A stretch of 64,000 nucleotides of DNA from Zarea fungicola (taxonomy: Eukaryota; Ascomycota; Sordariomycetes; Hypocreales; Cordycipitaceae). Made by a program: the position numbers and the translations under genes. Every line of letters begins with the position of its first letter. Within the stretch, counting starts at the first letter, position 1. This document shows positions 11,628 to 23,811 of this stretch, piece by piece. The stretch spans positions 50,045 through 114,044 of the forward strand of contig FWCC01000288.1 of the NCBI GenBank assembly GCA_900169235.1, read 5' to 3'. Under the pieces are notes generated by a model. That model was given only the letters and a program-made list of their open reading frames with translations. It searched no databases and was not told the origin of the DNA.

Positions 11628-12620
11628 CTATATCTTGGACGCCAATGATGCACCGCCATCCAAACGAATCAAGGCACCATTGCAGTACGCACTATAATTC
11701 CCAGTTAGCAAGTGTACCCGTCATGACGCAGACAGCAACAAAAACTCACCCAGCAGTACTCGACAGGAAAATGCACGTGCCTGCCGCATCCTCCGCTTGT
11801 CCCACTCGTCGCAGCGGCACCTCGGCCTTGATGTAGTCTCCGATGGACTCGAGCGTCGCCTTCATCATGTGGCTCGGAAACGGCCCACACGCCACCACAT
11901 TGCTCGTCACGAACCGGGGTCCCAGCTCTCGCGCCAGATGCCTCGACAGCTGGTGCAGCCCGGCCTTGGCCGCCGAGTACGCAAACGTCGCCGTCGCCGG
12001 GGCCCGGATGCCGTCGATGCTGCCAATGTGAATCACGCGCGCCGGGTCCGCCTGGCTGGCCGCGGCCTCGAGCAGCGGCAGGGCCTTTTGCGTGAGGGTG
12101 AAGACGCGCTGCAGGTTGAGCGTCAGGACCTTTGTCCAGCCCGCGTCCGGGTACGTGTCAATGTCGGCGCCCCACGCGGCGCCGGCGTTGTTGACGAGCA
12201 CGTGCAGGCCCTTGGAGCGGCCGTCGGTCGACGAGGTGATGCTGGCGGTGAGCTCGGCGACGAGGCGCTCGCATTCTTTGTAGGATTGCAGATCGGCGGC
12301 GATGGCGGCGATGGAGCCGCCCTTGGACGAGGCGACAGCGGAGAGTTCGGCCACGACAGCGTTGCAGGCGGCGGCGTCACGGCCGGTGATGTAGACGTGG
12401 CAGCCCGACTCGACGTAGCCCTGGGTAATCATGCGGCCGATGCCTTTTGCGCCTGGGATTGTTAGTTTTTTTCTTTCTGGGGTATGCCATTGGGAGTAAT
12501 TTGGTTTACCTCCGGTGATGAGCACATTCTTGCCCTATTTGTGATGAACATGTGAGCTCATGCAGTCTGAAGTTGGAAGCTGCAACGTACCTTGATATTA
12601 AAGAGAGATGCGGAATCCAT
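11628..12620 (-). CDS. Short-chain dehydrogenase/reductase (SDR)
   Basis: Four exons on the minus strand: 12620-12591, 12534-12510, 12452-11750, 11691-11628; 273 residues. Introns are 56, 57 and 58 nt. Splicing rebuilds the Rossmann glycine motif TGGAKGIG (residues 17-24) across an exon junction. NNAG lies at 106-109, and the catalytic Ser163, Tyr177 and Lys181 (YSAAK) are all present, so this is an intact classical SDR. It is expected to use NAD(P)(H) on a hydroxyl or carbonyl substrate; the substrate cannot be told. The C-terminal RLDGG(AS) end is typical. Two early micro-exons (30 and 25 nt) make automated annotation error-prone. No secondary-metabolite genes surround it. Confidence 0.88.
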
Positions 12621-13368
12621 GGCTTCGAATTGATGATTGATGCAATAGCGTATAAATATAAACAATTACGCTCAATTCTTCACTTGAACAAAACAGATTG
12701 AAAGGTGAGATGCAGGTGTGCTTATTACTTTACCATGGTCCACGCTGGAAGCCTCGGCAACCGGATGATAGTGCTGCACCGTGATAGGCCAGCGAACCCA
12801 CTGCTGCAAACGCCCAAATAGCAGAGCACCCAAGCTCTAAGCTGCCTGAACAACCAAGCCGACTCGTCTGTGCATTTCACTCATCTGTATTCACCCATCT
12901 TCTGCCATTTGTGTATCTTCTCTTCAATTACCATCGGCTTGCAAAGAAGAAATCTCCGTCATATCTGCAGCCCTGTGGCGTTGCCTTGCATCATGCCACT
13001 CACGTGTACCCGTCTGCAAACTGCAAACGCCTGCACGCCCCCTGCACGTCACTGACGCATGCAACCACGTCGTCACTGCAGACATGACCCTCACATATCA
13101 ACAGTATCAGCATCAACCTTTACTGGTATAATTCATCTGTTGATTTCAAACCAACTCCACCATATTCCTATTCCAGCCCTCCCACTTATTACCGTTAACG
13201 TCATCCCGGTCCACTCCGGCATCGCCCACTCCCACCCTTCCCCACCCCCACCAAAAGCGTTCTTGCTGCCCCTCTGTGATTCCAAGACTACGAGCCTGTT
13301 TTCCACACTTTTGTTCTTCATTTCAATAAAACTCTTGTTTCCATCCCTCGTTTCACATCCAGACTGCC
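12621..13368. other. Divergent promoter region between the SDR and methyltransferase genes
   Basis: About 750 bp between divergent starts. It contains a TATAAATATA-like element at about 12651-12660, 30-40 bp from the SDR start, and a C-rich leader before 13369. No coding sequence is supported. Confidence 0.6.
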
Positions 13369-14327
13369 ATGGCCGCCCCAGACACCACAAACCTCAACAT
13401 CCTCCGCGACACATTTGCCGCCGCCGGCCCCTCCTCCGAACAGCAGCAGGCAGCCTGGGACAACCTCTACCAGCACGACTTTCACCCCTGGGACCGCGGC
13501 GGCCCCTCTCTCGCCCTCGCCGACCTCTTGAACCAGCGCCCTGATCTCGTCGTCCCTGCCCAGGACCTCGATCGCCGAGGGAACCCCCTCCACGATGCCA
13601 AGGGCGCAATTGTCCGTCGCACCGCTCTCGTCCCCGGTTGCGGGCGCGGACATGATGTCCTCTTGCTCAAGACGTTTGGTTATCATGTGACTGGGCTGGA
13701 CAGCAGCGCCGATGGGATACGACGCGCCAAGGAGAATGTCGCAGCGTTGGAGGCGATGCCCTGTGCTGTCCAGCCGACGGGTGATGTGCAAATGGGTGAG
13801 GAAGCGTGGGCTGTCGCGGATTTCTTTGCACAAGATTGGACAAGGGGGCTGGGAACGGATGCAACGGGCAAGTTTGATCTTATATACGACTATACTGTAA
13901 GTCTTTGGTCCTCGCTTTGCTCGATTGCCTGCTTTTCAAGGACATGCTCGTTCACCCGGAATCCAACTAACACGGTTAGTTCCTCTGCGCTCTCCCCCTG
14001 GACCTCCGCCCCCAATGGGCCAAACGCATGTCCGAGCTCCTCTCCCCCGACGGCCGCCTCATCTGCCTCGAATTTCCCTCGGGCAAGCCCCTCTCCCTGC
14101 AAGGGCCCCCATGGGGCCTCAACCCTGAAGTCTACGAGGCACTCCTCTCACACCCGGGCGAGTCTCTTTCCTACAACGAAGATGGCACCGTCGTGGAGAA
14201 CCCCAACCTCAAGCCGACTGACGGCGCTCTGCATCGCATCAGCCTCATCAAACCAGATCGTACACACAAGGCCGGCATGAATGAGGATGGTACGGTGCGT
14301 GACTTTATTTCGGTCTGGAGTCGATGA
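13369..14327 (+). CDS. TPMT-family SAM-dependent methyltransferase (thiol/halide type)
   Basis: Exons 13369-13896 and 13980-14327 around an 83-nt intron; 291 residues. The family N-terminal signature is present: AAWDNLYQHDFHPWDRGGPS (about 28-47). The SAM-binding motif I LVPGCGRGHDVLLL follows (87-100), then TGLDSSADGI, and FDLIYDYT just before the intron. After the intron comes RPQWAKRMSELLSPDGRLIC. Fungal relatives are annotated as thiopurine or thiol methyltransferases and may methylate thiols, halides or selenols; the substrate here is unknown. A cytosolic location is likely because there is no targeting signal. The intron carries a CCTCGCTTTGCTCG motif at about 13910, also seen in intergenic repeats. 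Confidence 0.88.
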
Positions 14328-14534
14328 CGATGAAATGGTGCAGTAACGAACACGGGGTATAAAATGGAAAGGTTCTTTGGGATGGACCAGGACAATAATT
14401 GTATATAGATTGAACATGCATTGCATGCAGAGGCAAGTTGCTAGCAGAATCAGATCAGAGACAAGAATGTCAGAGATCACTTTTATAGGTGAAATGCTTT
14501 ATATCGCATGTCTAATGCAGATTATACATGCAAA
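14328..14534. other. Convergent 3' intergenic region
   Basis: Short spacer between the methyltransferase and OTU genes. Nothing notable. Confidence 0.6.
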
Positions 14535-15443
14535 TCATGTCCTCCTCAGCGAATTATAATGCTCGCCAAGCCCATACCCATGCCGATAGTACGCCAACCA
14601 CACCACTCCCTTGTTCGGCTCGTCTCCAATCGTCTCTGTCCGGCCATCCTGCACCACCCGGATCCCAACCCCATACGCCCTCGCCAGCGCCATCAGCTCC
14701 GGCTCCCCTCCCCACTCGGCGGTATCCCGTATACGGCGCACATGGCCGTCAAAATCGTCCCCTTCCACAAACGGCGCAAAGTCATCCGCGTGTGCCGTCA
14801 TGTACTCCGCTGCCGCCCTGCGCACCGTCTTATACGCCGGCTCCTTCCTGTCGACGCCGGCAGCCCCTTTGCCGTCACCGACATCCAGCGGCAGTGATAG
14901 CTGCGTCTGCAGCTGGTCCGCCACCGCCGCAAACAGGCAGTGCCCGTCTGGTGCAATGTCCTGCTCCACCAGGCCCGCGGCGTTCATCGCGGCCGTCATG
15001 TACGCGCTCTCCAGCGCGCGGTGGTTCGTCATCCGCGACGCCTCGTCCTCGGCGCGCTGCGTGGCGGCCTCCTGCTCGGCGGCGCGGCGTGCCAGGCGTT
15101 CCTTTTGCCGGTTGCGTTTCTGTTTCCCGCCTGCTTCCTGCTGCTGTGTAGCTTCCTTTGCCGGTGCCGGTGTATGAACATGTAATTTCTGGCTCGCTTC
15201 CTTTGCTAGAGCCTCATCTTCCTCTTGCCGTGTCTCATCCTCCGCAGCGGCATCGCCGCTCAGCACCGCCAGCTCGCCGGCTTGCTTCTCGCGCAGGGAC
15301 CGCTCCATCTCGGCACACTCGTCATTCACCCCCTTGCGCGTCTTCTTGGTCGCATTCTTCTTCTTGTTGGTGATGCGGCCCTGCAGGTCCTTGAGCTCGC
15401 GGCGGTGGCGAGTCTGCACCTGCTCCAGCGTTTCCGAGTCCAT
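14535..15443 (-). CDS. otu2: OTU-domain cysteine protease (OTU2/OTUD6-like deubiquitinase)
   Basis: Intronless, 302 residues. The N-terminal half is a charged coiled coil (about 1-140: LEQVQTRHRRELKDL, KKKNATKKTRKG, QKRNRQKERLARR), typical of Otu2/OTUD6. The OTU domain follows from about 142. Catalytic residues are visible: Asp166 and Cys169 in APDGHCLFAAVADQL, and His295 in GEHYNSL near the C-terminus. The WGGEPELMALARAYGVGIRV segment is the conserved OTU core. It should cleave ubiquitin chains. Yeast Otu2 acts on ribosome-bound ubiquitin, and the basic coiled coil fits that (inference). Confidence 0.9.
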   Translation of the reverse strand: MDSETLEQVQTRHRRELKDLQGRITNKKKNATKKTRKGVNDECAEMERSLREKQAGELAVLSGDAAAEDETRQEEDEALAKEASQKLHVHTPAPAKEATQQQEAGGKQKRNRQKERLARRAAEQEAATQRAEDEASRMTNHRALESAYMTAAMNAAGLVEQDIAPDGHCLFAAVADQLQTQLSLPLDVGDGKGAAGVDRKEPAYKTVRRAAAEYMTAHADDFAPFVEGDDFDGHVRRIRDTAEWGGEPELMALARAYGVGIRVVQDGRTETIGDEPNKGVVWLAYYRHGYGLGEHYNSLRRT

Positions 15444-15935
15444 TGGCCGGCCTTCCTTTAGTGTTGCTGATGCGGATTTCTATTCAATTTTTGCATGTGC
15501 TTTTGTAAATTCGCAGTTGCGTGAAGGAGCAGCTCTAAAAAATTGTTGTAGGTTGAGATTTGTGACATGCCACACGTTTATCCTTGGTGGGGCACTCATC
15601 TTGGAGGGGCAGCTTTACGGACAAATGTGTAGTGCCATGGCACGAGACAGAAGCCAAGGCAATTTATACTTTACTATTCAGCTATAATACAGCGTTGCTT
15701 TTCGATCCTCTGAAAATACAAACATATACACAATGACGAATGGCAGGTGAGCCAACTGTTTCGCCAACCTTGTAAGGCAGCTATATACTAAATACATCCA
15801 AACGCCGTGCCCGATTTGAACAAAATGAAATGCTGTTGCAGCGTGTAACCAAATGCATTGGCATAGATCATCCATGTCCGTCCGTGATAAAATTGCTAAA
15901 AAATAAATGAGTGTTCAAGTGCAAGTCCGTCACGA
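15444..15935. other. Intergenic region upstream of otu2 and downstream of apsA
   Basis: No gene seen. Confidence 0.6.
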
Positions 15936-18900
15936 CTAGAAGCCTTTAAAGGGATCGTCTCGAAAATAATCTTCCTCGCCCGCTGTACGGCTGCCTCCGT
16001 AAAAGTCCTCGTACGGACGGCGGCCCGTGAACCCGCGACCGTAATAGCTGGTGTTGTCACGGTTGCGGCTGCGGCTGCGGCTGTGGCGCCTGCGAAATTC
16101 CTTGCTGCGTCGACGAACTGACCGACGGAATTGCTCCTGCTCTGGTGTCATGACCACTTGCGATGAAGCAAGCGGGCTAATGAATGCTTCCATGCGCATT
16201 GTGCCAATCGCATCAAAAAAGTTTCCGGTTCTGGTCGAGGCCTCCGACGTCCTTTGCGAGCCCCCCCACGTTGTGTTGCTCGAGGCCTGCGACTGGAACA
16301 TGTCAGACGATGCCGGAGTGTTGGTGCTGGTGCTGTGGCCGTGGTCAAGCGGGCCGCTCAGCGGTCCAGAGAAGCCTCGAAACGACAGCGGCGGAGGTGC
16401 ATTTTGTCCGCCAGTGTTGCTTCGCTTGCGACCATGCGCAAATGGCTGGGCCCCGCGCTCAGTGTAGCGCTGAATCATGGGGGGCTCCGCCGTATCATGA
16501 GATGCCTCTCTGTTGTGGCTGATGGAGGCTGTTCCCGTAGATGGTGGATGCCGGAAGCTCGACACATCTCCCATCCGAGACGGCGGGTTGCTGGGAAGGC
16601 TGGGCAGGCTGGGTATGCTAGGCACACTGGGCGGCCCGCCCCGGCTGCTGCCAGATGTCTTATTCTTTGCGAGCCGGATAGAGTCCCGAATACCAGGCCG
16701 GCGTGTCTTGGGCTGTGGCGCCTCAAACTCGGGCACTGGTTGTGGTGGGTGCTGCTGGTGTGCTTGTTTGACTACCTGAGGTTGTGGTGCCGAAAGATTC
16801 TCTGGCAGAGCCTGTGGTGAGTGGGCGAGGAATGAGAGTGCTGTGAGCCAAAGGTAATGGCGCTCTGATGAGCTGGCGGTGAACTTGAGAGCACGCTGGG
16901 GTGTGAGAATGAGAATAGAACGGTTGAAGATGGTTTGCGTTCCCTTGGGAACAGGATTGTCGTCTTTGACGTCCAGGACCGACTGGATGATCACTACCGT
17001 AAAAGTTAGCCTAGGACACCAAACAACCAAACAAGCAAGCACTGGGTAATTTCAAGAATGAAGAGGAGGAAGAGCTTACGCTTGCGCCCCGTTTTGCCCA
17101 TCAATGCACTGCCAGAAGAAGGCTGCTTGCTGCTCCATAGGATAGACCTTTCGTACGGAGCAAGCCACACCCATCGCTTATGACGGTCATTGCCGGTGTC
17201 GTCCTTGCTGTTGGCGTCTGGCACACTAAACGACTTGCGACGGCGGACGTACTTGAACATCCATTCGCCAACCATGGTTTGTGCAATGGCATCAACCACA
17301 CTGTTCTGGCCGCTCGCCTGGGACGTGGACATGGGATCCGTGTTGAGCGTGTTGTCGGTGTTGGTAGAGAGTTCATGGCGATGGCGTCTGTAGGAGCTGC
17401 TGGGTTGGTTGCTTCGAGGGGTTGTAATATCATTGCGCGGCAGCGGGGGGAGGCCGGGGCTCTCTGGTGCCTCTGTCGACACCGACAGCGGGGGCGGGGA
17501 TCTACTGCCATGTCTACGGTTTCGGTGAGGACGCGGCATGGCCTGGGCCGAGCGCACCCTCCGCACACTGCTGCCGTAGTAGCTGTTGCGACTGCTGCCT
17601 CGTCGGTGCCAGCTTCCCATCCGCGTTGGGCTGTGATCTTCGCTCGGCGTGCTCATAAAAGAGGATGACAGACGCTTCGAGCTGTCCCGCAGTGGTATGG
17701 GGAATGGCGGATTAGGACCATCAGGCAGGCTTGGGCTTCGGGACCGAGTCTGCTGGCTGGCAATGGAGCCCTGAATCATGGCGTGTTTGCGAATGTCGCT
17801 CGAGCGGCGAGACCGTGATCCAATAGCATTAGATCTCTCCAGAGTCTTGCTAAGCGTACGCCCGTGACCGCGCCCCTCCGTGTCCACCTTGCTCAGCGAG
17901 TTGAACACGTCGGTTCCGAACAATTTTGCAGCACCGCGCACAGGGGGCCGCGAGCCAAACTGCTCAGGCGACGTGGCCGTGCCAAAGGAACCACGCTTGG
18001 TTGTGCGGTTCGTCGTCGGCGGGGGCCTTGGCGCAGACAGGGCCGTGCGATACTCGGAGTCACTGGCCTCGGCCTCGCCAAACTCTTCCGCTTCATCGGA
18101 GCTTGCCGATTCAAAGCCGGCAAAGAAGCTGCCAGTTCGTCTCGGAGCCTTCAACCCAGTAGCCTCGACATCCTCACTGCCGAGATGGGAATCCAGAATA
18201 TCCTCCGATCCAGCCAGAGAAATTGGCGACGACTGCAGATCTCTCAGAGATTTGCTTACGAGGCGGCGGGGGTTGCGTGGAGGGAGATTGCCAGGGACGG
18301 GCGTAAAGCTCTTGTCGCCTTCCTCGTTGTCCTTGGCAGGAGAAGTCGGACGAGAGGAAATGGCAGAGGGCCGGAGATGAGCCGGCAGTGATGCCAGTCT
18401 CTTGTCTACTTGAATACCCTCGGTTTGAACAGAGCTCTCCGTCATTGGCACCTGATACGATATGTTGACTTGACAACCAAAGTTTTTCATGTACGGCGGC
18501 AGTATGGAATGCCTTGGTGTGGTCGGCCTGCTGGTTGGCGGCTGAACGCTGATGCTGGGGATTAGCATTGTAGGGATGGTTGGTGTCATTGGCGGAATCA
18601 CGTTGAGCACGGGCAGCTCCGGTTCGGTGTTTTCTGTCTGTGTCTCCGACGATACCATCACTGGAGGCTCAGCCGTTTCTGGAGGAGGCGTCACCGGTTC
18701 AAAGTTCATCTTTGGTGTTCTGGGCGGGCTCAGTGGCGTCTCAATGGTTTGTGCGGCGGCAGAAACCATGGACCGTGGGGCGACAGGCTCAAGAACAACT
18801 GGCTTGCTGACCCGTTTGCGACGTTGGTTGGCCTCAATCTCATTGTCCAGGCGCGGCACGTTTTCAAAATCAGGCGTAGCCGGCTTACTGACAGGCTCCA

Positions 18901-20041
18901 TCTTGGGCGATGGCGGTGGGGAGAACTGGATGCCAGTATCCGTGTATGAGGCGGGTGGTTGACGAGGCGTCTCTGCCGGCTCTTCATCCTCGCCCTGCAA
19001 TATACCCAGGACATTCGGATTAAAGAATAGGCGAGATCGAGCCGCGCTGCCTGGTCGATTGAGGCTTTCCATGCTCAAATCCCTGCGATGCATCCTGCTG
19101 AATGGCGCTGTTTCACGACTAACGGTCCTCCTGTGTCGAGGGCTGGAAAAAACGCTCTCAGTAGCAGCCGCATCACTGTCATCATCGTCCATGTTTAGCT
19201 CATCCGCCAAGCACGCGCCATTGGAGTTGGCAGGAGTAGGACTGTTCACAAGTGAGTATCGCAGGCTACCAGTCATGCTCATGGTGCGGATACTGGCGAC
19301 ATCGTGCTCTCTTGGCGTATCCTCCATGTCCTCCTCAAGATCAAGACCATTGGCTTGAGCAGATTGGTAGGCGGCAACCTCTTCCAAAATTGCCTTTAAT
19401 CGAGTTTCGGATACATGAATCTTGCGCTCAAACTTGCGCTTCTCCTCTTCCCACTCATTCTTTTCCTTGGCCCATTGGTCGTGGACACGCTGAGAGTCAT
19501 CCTCTTGGCTTCGGACCTTTTTCTGAGCCGCTTCTAGCCTTTTTTTCGTCTCTGTGATGGAGTCGACCGCTTCATCTCGTTCACGGGCGAGTTCACCAAG
19601 TGCTGACGATGTTCCACCCTCGAGAAGGGACAGTTGACGCTTCAGTGACCGGCTCTCCTTGGCCATTTCGGAATGGCTCTGCTGTAACGATTCATGTTCC
19701 TCCTTTGTTGAAAACAGGGATGTCTCGAGAGTCTCGATGAGCCTGATCTTGTCCTCTTGATCTCTGCGCAGGGTGAGAATTTCAGCAACCAGATTCGCAT
19801 GAAGAGTTGGTGTAAATCGACGAGGATCCAAAATGCTAATCTTTTCGTCCATGGCCATGTCACGCGAGGAGCGCTTCGCGGCCTTGTCTGCAAGTGCAGG
19901 GGAATTGGACCTATTCGGTGGTGTCCTGGATCGTCTTCGTGAGGCCTTGGCGGATCTTGACGACGACCTCGTCATCACAGGGTTGCCTGCGCGTTCGTCT
20001 TCAGTCTCCCATTCCGTCATTGTGCCGTGGACAGCGTTCAA
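15936..20041 (-). CDS. apsA: Cortical PH-domain protein ApsA/Num1/Mcp5-like (nuclear positioning)
   Basis: Two exons on the minus strand, 20041-17080 and 16993-15936, with an 86-nt intron; 1339 residues from the first Met. A second Met at 20020 (MTEWETEDERAG) is an equally good start. After an Arg/Ser-rich lead comes the family block ISILDPRRFTPTLHANLVAE and then a coiled coil (about 85-235). A long disordered Ser/Pro-rich middle follows. A C-terminal PH domain is split by the intron: GEWMFKYVRRRK at about 924, HKRWVWLAPYERSILW, then, past the junction, LILTPQRALKFTAS and ERHYLWLTALSFLAHS. Members anchor dynein and mitochondria at the cell cortex, the PH domain binding phosphoinositides. The Arg/Ser-rich tail is unassigned. 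Confidence 0.88.
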
Positions 20042-23000
20042 AGAGCACGGGAAGCAGGCAGCAGGCAGAGGAGCTCTTTTCCTTTGTTAATTCCCCGGTG
20101 CTTCTGCAGCCACCGGTTTCGAGGCAAGACAATCAGTGGGGGCGGCTGGGATGTCGCGGGCCACTGAGATTCTGCGACAGCGCTCGACTCAGCCGTGATG
20201 CATTCACCAGCACTACACTGCATTAGTGGATTTGTGGCAGAAGAAAATAAAAAGCAATGTTCTTCTGGGCGAAGCGGAGGCAGGCTGACTTACATGCGGT
20301 GGAGGAGCTAGCTCGAATTAATTTGCAGGAAAAAGGAAAACGCCTTTACTGCGCAATCAGTGCACTGTAGATGAAATTCGTTAGTGAGAACCAAATCGCC
20401 ATAAATCGTAGAAACGCCTCCGGTTTCATGCACGGTATAACGGAGAAAATATAGAGCACGCACCCGTGACTAGGAAGAACCAACGGAGGTCTCAGATGTT
20501 CGGCGTCTGGCAAAAGGGGTCGAGATGGTGTAGCGGGGCTGTAGAGCGACAGTTTAAAAAGAAAAGGGAAGATGCAGTCAAAGACAGAAGATGCAGGCTC
20601 GGCGCGTAAGATTGATTGGCAAAGGATTCGTGTTATGTTTCGCGACCGGCGCAAAGGTTGGCGGGTATCATGGGTCCGAGGTGGCGAGTCCTTGAACGTC
20701 TTGTACAAATCAAACAGATATCGCGACTAGATTCGGATTAAACCATTCTTGAGCTCTAGGTACAGCGTCAGTCAGAATGGCTCGGCAGAGACATGATGTG
20801 TCGAACGGGGTGGTGGTTGGATGTCTGGACTCACAGCAAGACAGTGGCGGATGCAAAAGAAGCATGCCTAATTTCAATACCCGTATCTCGCAGCGCAATA
20901 CGGAGTACAAAGAGGGAAGAGGGAGAGTCTGCAAAGACGAGCAAGAATTGATAAATTTGGGGCGAAGCTAGACCAGGAGGCCGGCAAGGATCATGCAGCT
21001 GGCAGGAGGGGCGAAATTGTTTCCCCAGCCAAAGGCGACGCTACTGGTAGATTAGTCCGTCTGCAAGTACTTTATTCATTGGCACTTATTTACTTGGTAT
21101 CAATTATCAATGATCAGTTATCAATTATAAGCTTCACGTTTTTTTTTTTTTTTTCATCTCGGCCAAGCTTCGGTACGCAAGCTGCGCCGTACACCTGCAT
21201 CGTCTAGCCCGTCTTGTCCGTCTGCTGCCAGCGCGTCAAAGTCCAGCAATGAATAAAACGAGTGTTGATTAAAATAGGCAGGGATTGGCTTGATATGACA
21301 GGGACTGACTGTTTTGAGGCGCTTCACCAAACTGGCGCTGCCGAGCCGTCCAGCACGGTGATCGCTCACTTCATGGACAGCGTCAACTCATTCTCCCATC
21401 AAGGCAAATTCCTTGTTTCTTCACAGGGATACGAAACGCCATGTCATCTGGACCAGCAGTCCATTGCCAGGTTGAAGCAGCGACCTTGCCGGAGATGATT
21501 CCTTCATTTTATGCAGCGACATGAATAACACGCTCGTACCAATCCCCCGACAAGGCAAGTCGCCACTGTTGCACGGATGAGCGCTGCGACAGGGATGCGG
21601 TTCCACTCAATCAAATGGTTGGACAAGGGTTCACGCCTGACTGACTGAATTTGACCTGTGTTGTGGTGGCAAGTGGGTGAATTGGTTACAGAAAGCGCTT
21701 ACCAGTATCATGTACAATGCTTGAATGCCATCTGTGATGCACCGTCATGCTCTGTTGGTCTGTCGACTCAAGATACTCTACTCGAACCATTTTCCACTAT
21801 TCCACTGATGACTAGTTCTGACCGTGCCTGACAGGCATCAGTCAAATCTGTACGTAAATCATGTACGGCAACAGATCGTTGGTATAATTAATATTCATCT
21901 ACGTACTATAATAATACGTATATTTATCGCGCTGTTTCATGTGACATATCACGCAGGATACATGTGCACGCATGGCAAACGACGGGCCAGTTGCACCTGT
22001 TGATGGCTAGAAAGCCATGTCGCAGTCTTGCACAACTTCCACCAGTAGCTGTGCCAATGTCACGGTAATCATGCAGTCGTCACATTGCTCATTACACATG
22101 AAAGCCAATCACACAATCCCTGTCGCGGACTACTCCCTCTGCTTACGGACCGGGGGAATCCAGTGGGCCGAAATGTCTGTACCCTTGCCTCGCTCTCTCC
22201 CCGGCCAGCCTAGCAAGGGGACAGCCAAGGAACCCTGGTACATCATCACAGCTGGAACTGCAAACAGGGGATGGCCTGTGCCGTGCTAATGCACCAAATC
22301 GGCCAACCTTGGGATCTCCATGCCGTTGCATTGAACATGTGCGATGGACTTGTGCTGCACCCGAATAACACAGTTGTCAGCCGAAACCAACGCCATTCGA
22401 AGGCGTCTGTTGAAGAAACGAAAAACCAAAGGGTGGCGCGAAGCAACTCTGCGAAAACTTGTGGAAATTTAAACTGGGGAGAGGTTCATTCGAGATGCTC
22501 TTTGCCAAATTGAGCCCACCACACCACTTTGGACCTTTCCTAGGCTAGGGGCCGGCCCGGTGGACGCACAAAGCAATCTTTTTGTTGCCGAAATGGGACA
22601 CAATGGAGAAAAGAAAAAGGTCCAGGGACTGCCAGGCCCTCCATCTTGTGGCGTCTCCAGTCCTTGTCCCAATCTCCAGCCGGTTTCAAATTAAAAATAA
22701 AGACAGCCAACCTGCCGGGGCACGCCAAAAGCAGAAGTAATTGGCAGCTCATTATCCGGCGGGGCGGAGGGAGCCGTTCTTGACATTGATTTCTGCCAAA
22801 GTTGTGAAAGACATGTTTGCTTTTGAACTCTTTTCTGCAGCAAATCTAGCCTCAGCAGGCTTGTGCTCTGGCACGCCACGGCAAGTCAACAAAGCTTTAC
22901 AGCAGTCCTCGGGAGACCGAGGCGCTCGGCAATTCAGACTGCATATGCTTGGTACGGTACAAGGCCACTTAGCAATCCCTACAGCCACTTGCGCACGAGC

Positions 23001-23811
23001 ACCGGGATGCTTCCGACTGAGTCCGCCCGGCACATGGTACAAATGCGGATAGCCATCATGCAGGCGGCATGCAAAGGAGTTCCCGACATGCAGCACTGTC
23101 GCGGCCTGGCCTACTGTCTTTCACAGCACACCATTCTGGCTAGCGGAAAGGACCTGTGATGGCACGAAAATAACGGATACCCAATCACACAGTACTGGTC
23201 GTGTCAACGCGCGGATGCAATGCTCACTCCCGATCCATACGTACCTGTACATCATCGCGCATGCTAGTCACAAATTGTTGTAAATTTAGTGAAAATGCGT
23301 TCGATGGTCTACTCGCTCAACACCTTCCGTACGATTCTTGTCCAGTAAATAAAGATCGCAGTCAAGTGACGTATCGACCTGATTATCCCCGCCGGCAATA
23401 TCTGCTCATGCACAAACCAATACCTAGCCTTGTTTCATAATTTGGGCATAACTCTATTTATGTTCAGAGCAAGACCACTTAATCCTGCTGAGGCATATGT
23501 GTGGCACAGTCGCACCCCTGTCCTACAAACTACTCATAATTAACTGCCGAATGACAACCGTCTCAGTTTGTAACAAGCCTGACGGTTACGGGTTGTACTC
23601 CGTACTTTTCCAACCCGGTAAGCCGCCATTCATTTACATTCGGTGAGTATACCGAGATAGGCCACCTTTTGACATTGATTGTGGCAAATGCGAGTGGCGT
23701 CTCACAATCCTGGCATTTAGGCTCAGTAGAAGCTTCGCCGCATAGATCCCTGCATTCCAAGCGCGTCTAGAGTCGAATTTTCATAGGCGAATACCTGGTA
23801 GACTGGCAGTC
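20042..23811. other. 3.8 kb gene-poor region
   Basis: Only short, compositionally odd open frames on both strands. A poly-T run lies at about 21140-21154. I found no tRNA, transposon terminal repeat or conserved protein segment. It may hold regulatory DNA, non-coding transcripts or old relics that cannot be recognised by eye. Confidence 0.5.

Noticed and set aside
11797..12465. 222-residue plus-strand open frame
   Set aside because: Antisense to the dehydrogenase gene; Arg/Gly/Val-rich shadow.
21660..21710. GTGGGTGAATTGGTTAC as a tRNA D-arm
   Set aside because: No matching acceptor or T arm within a tRNA length.
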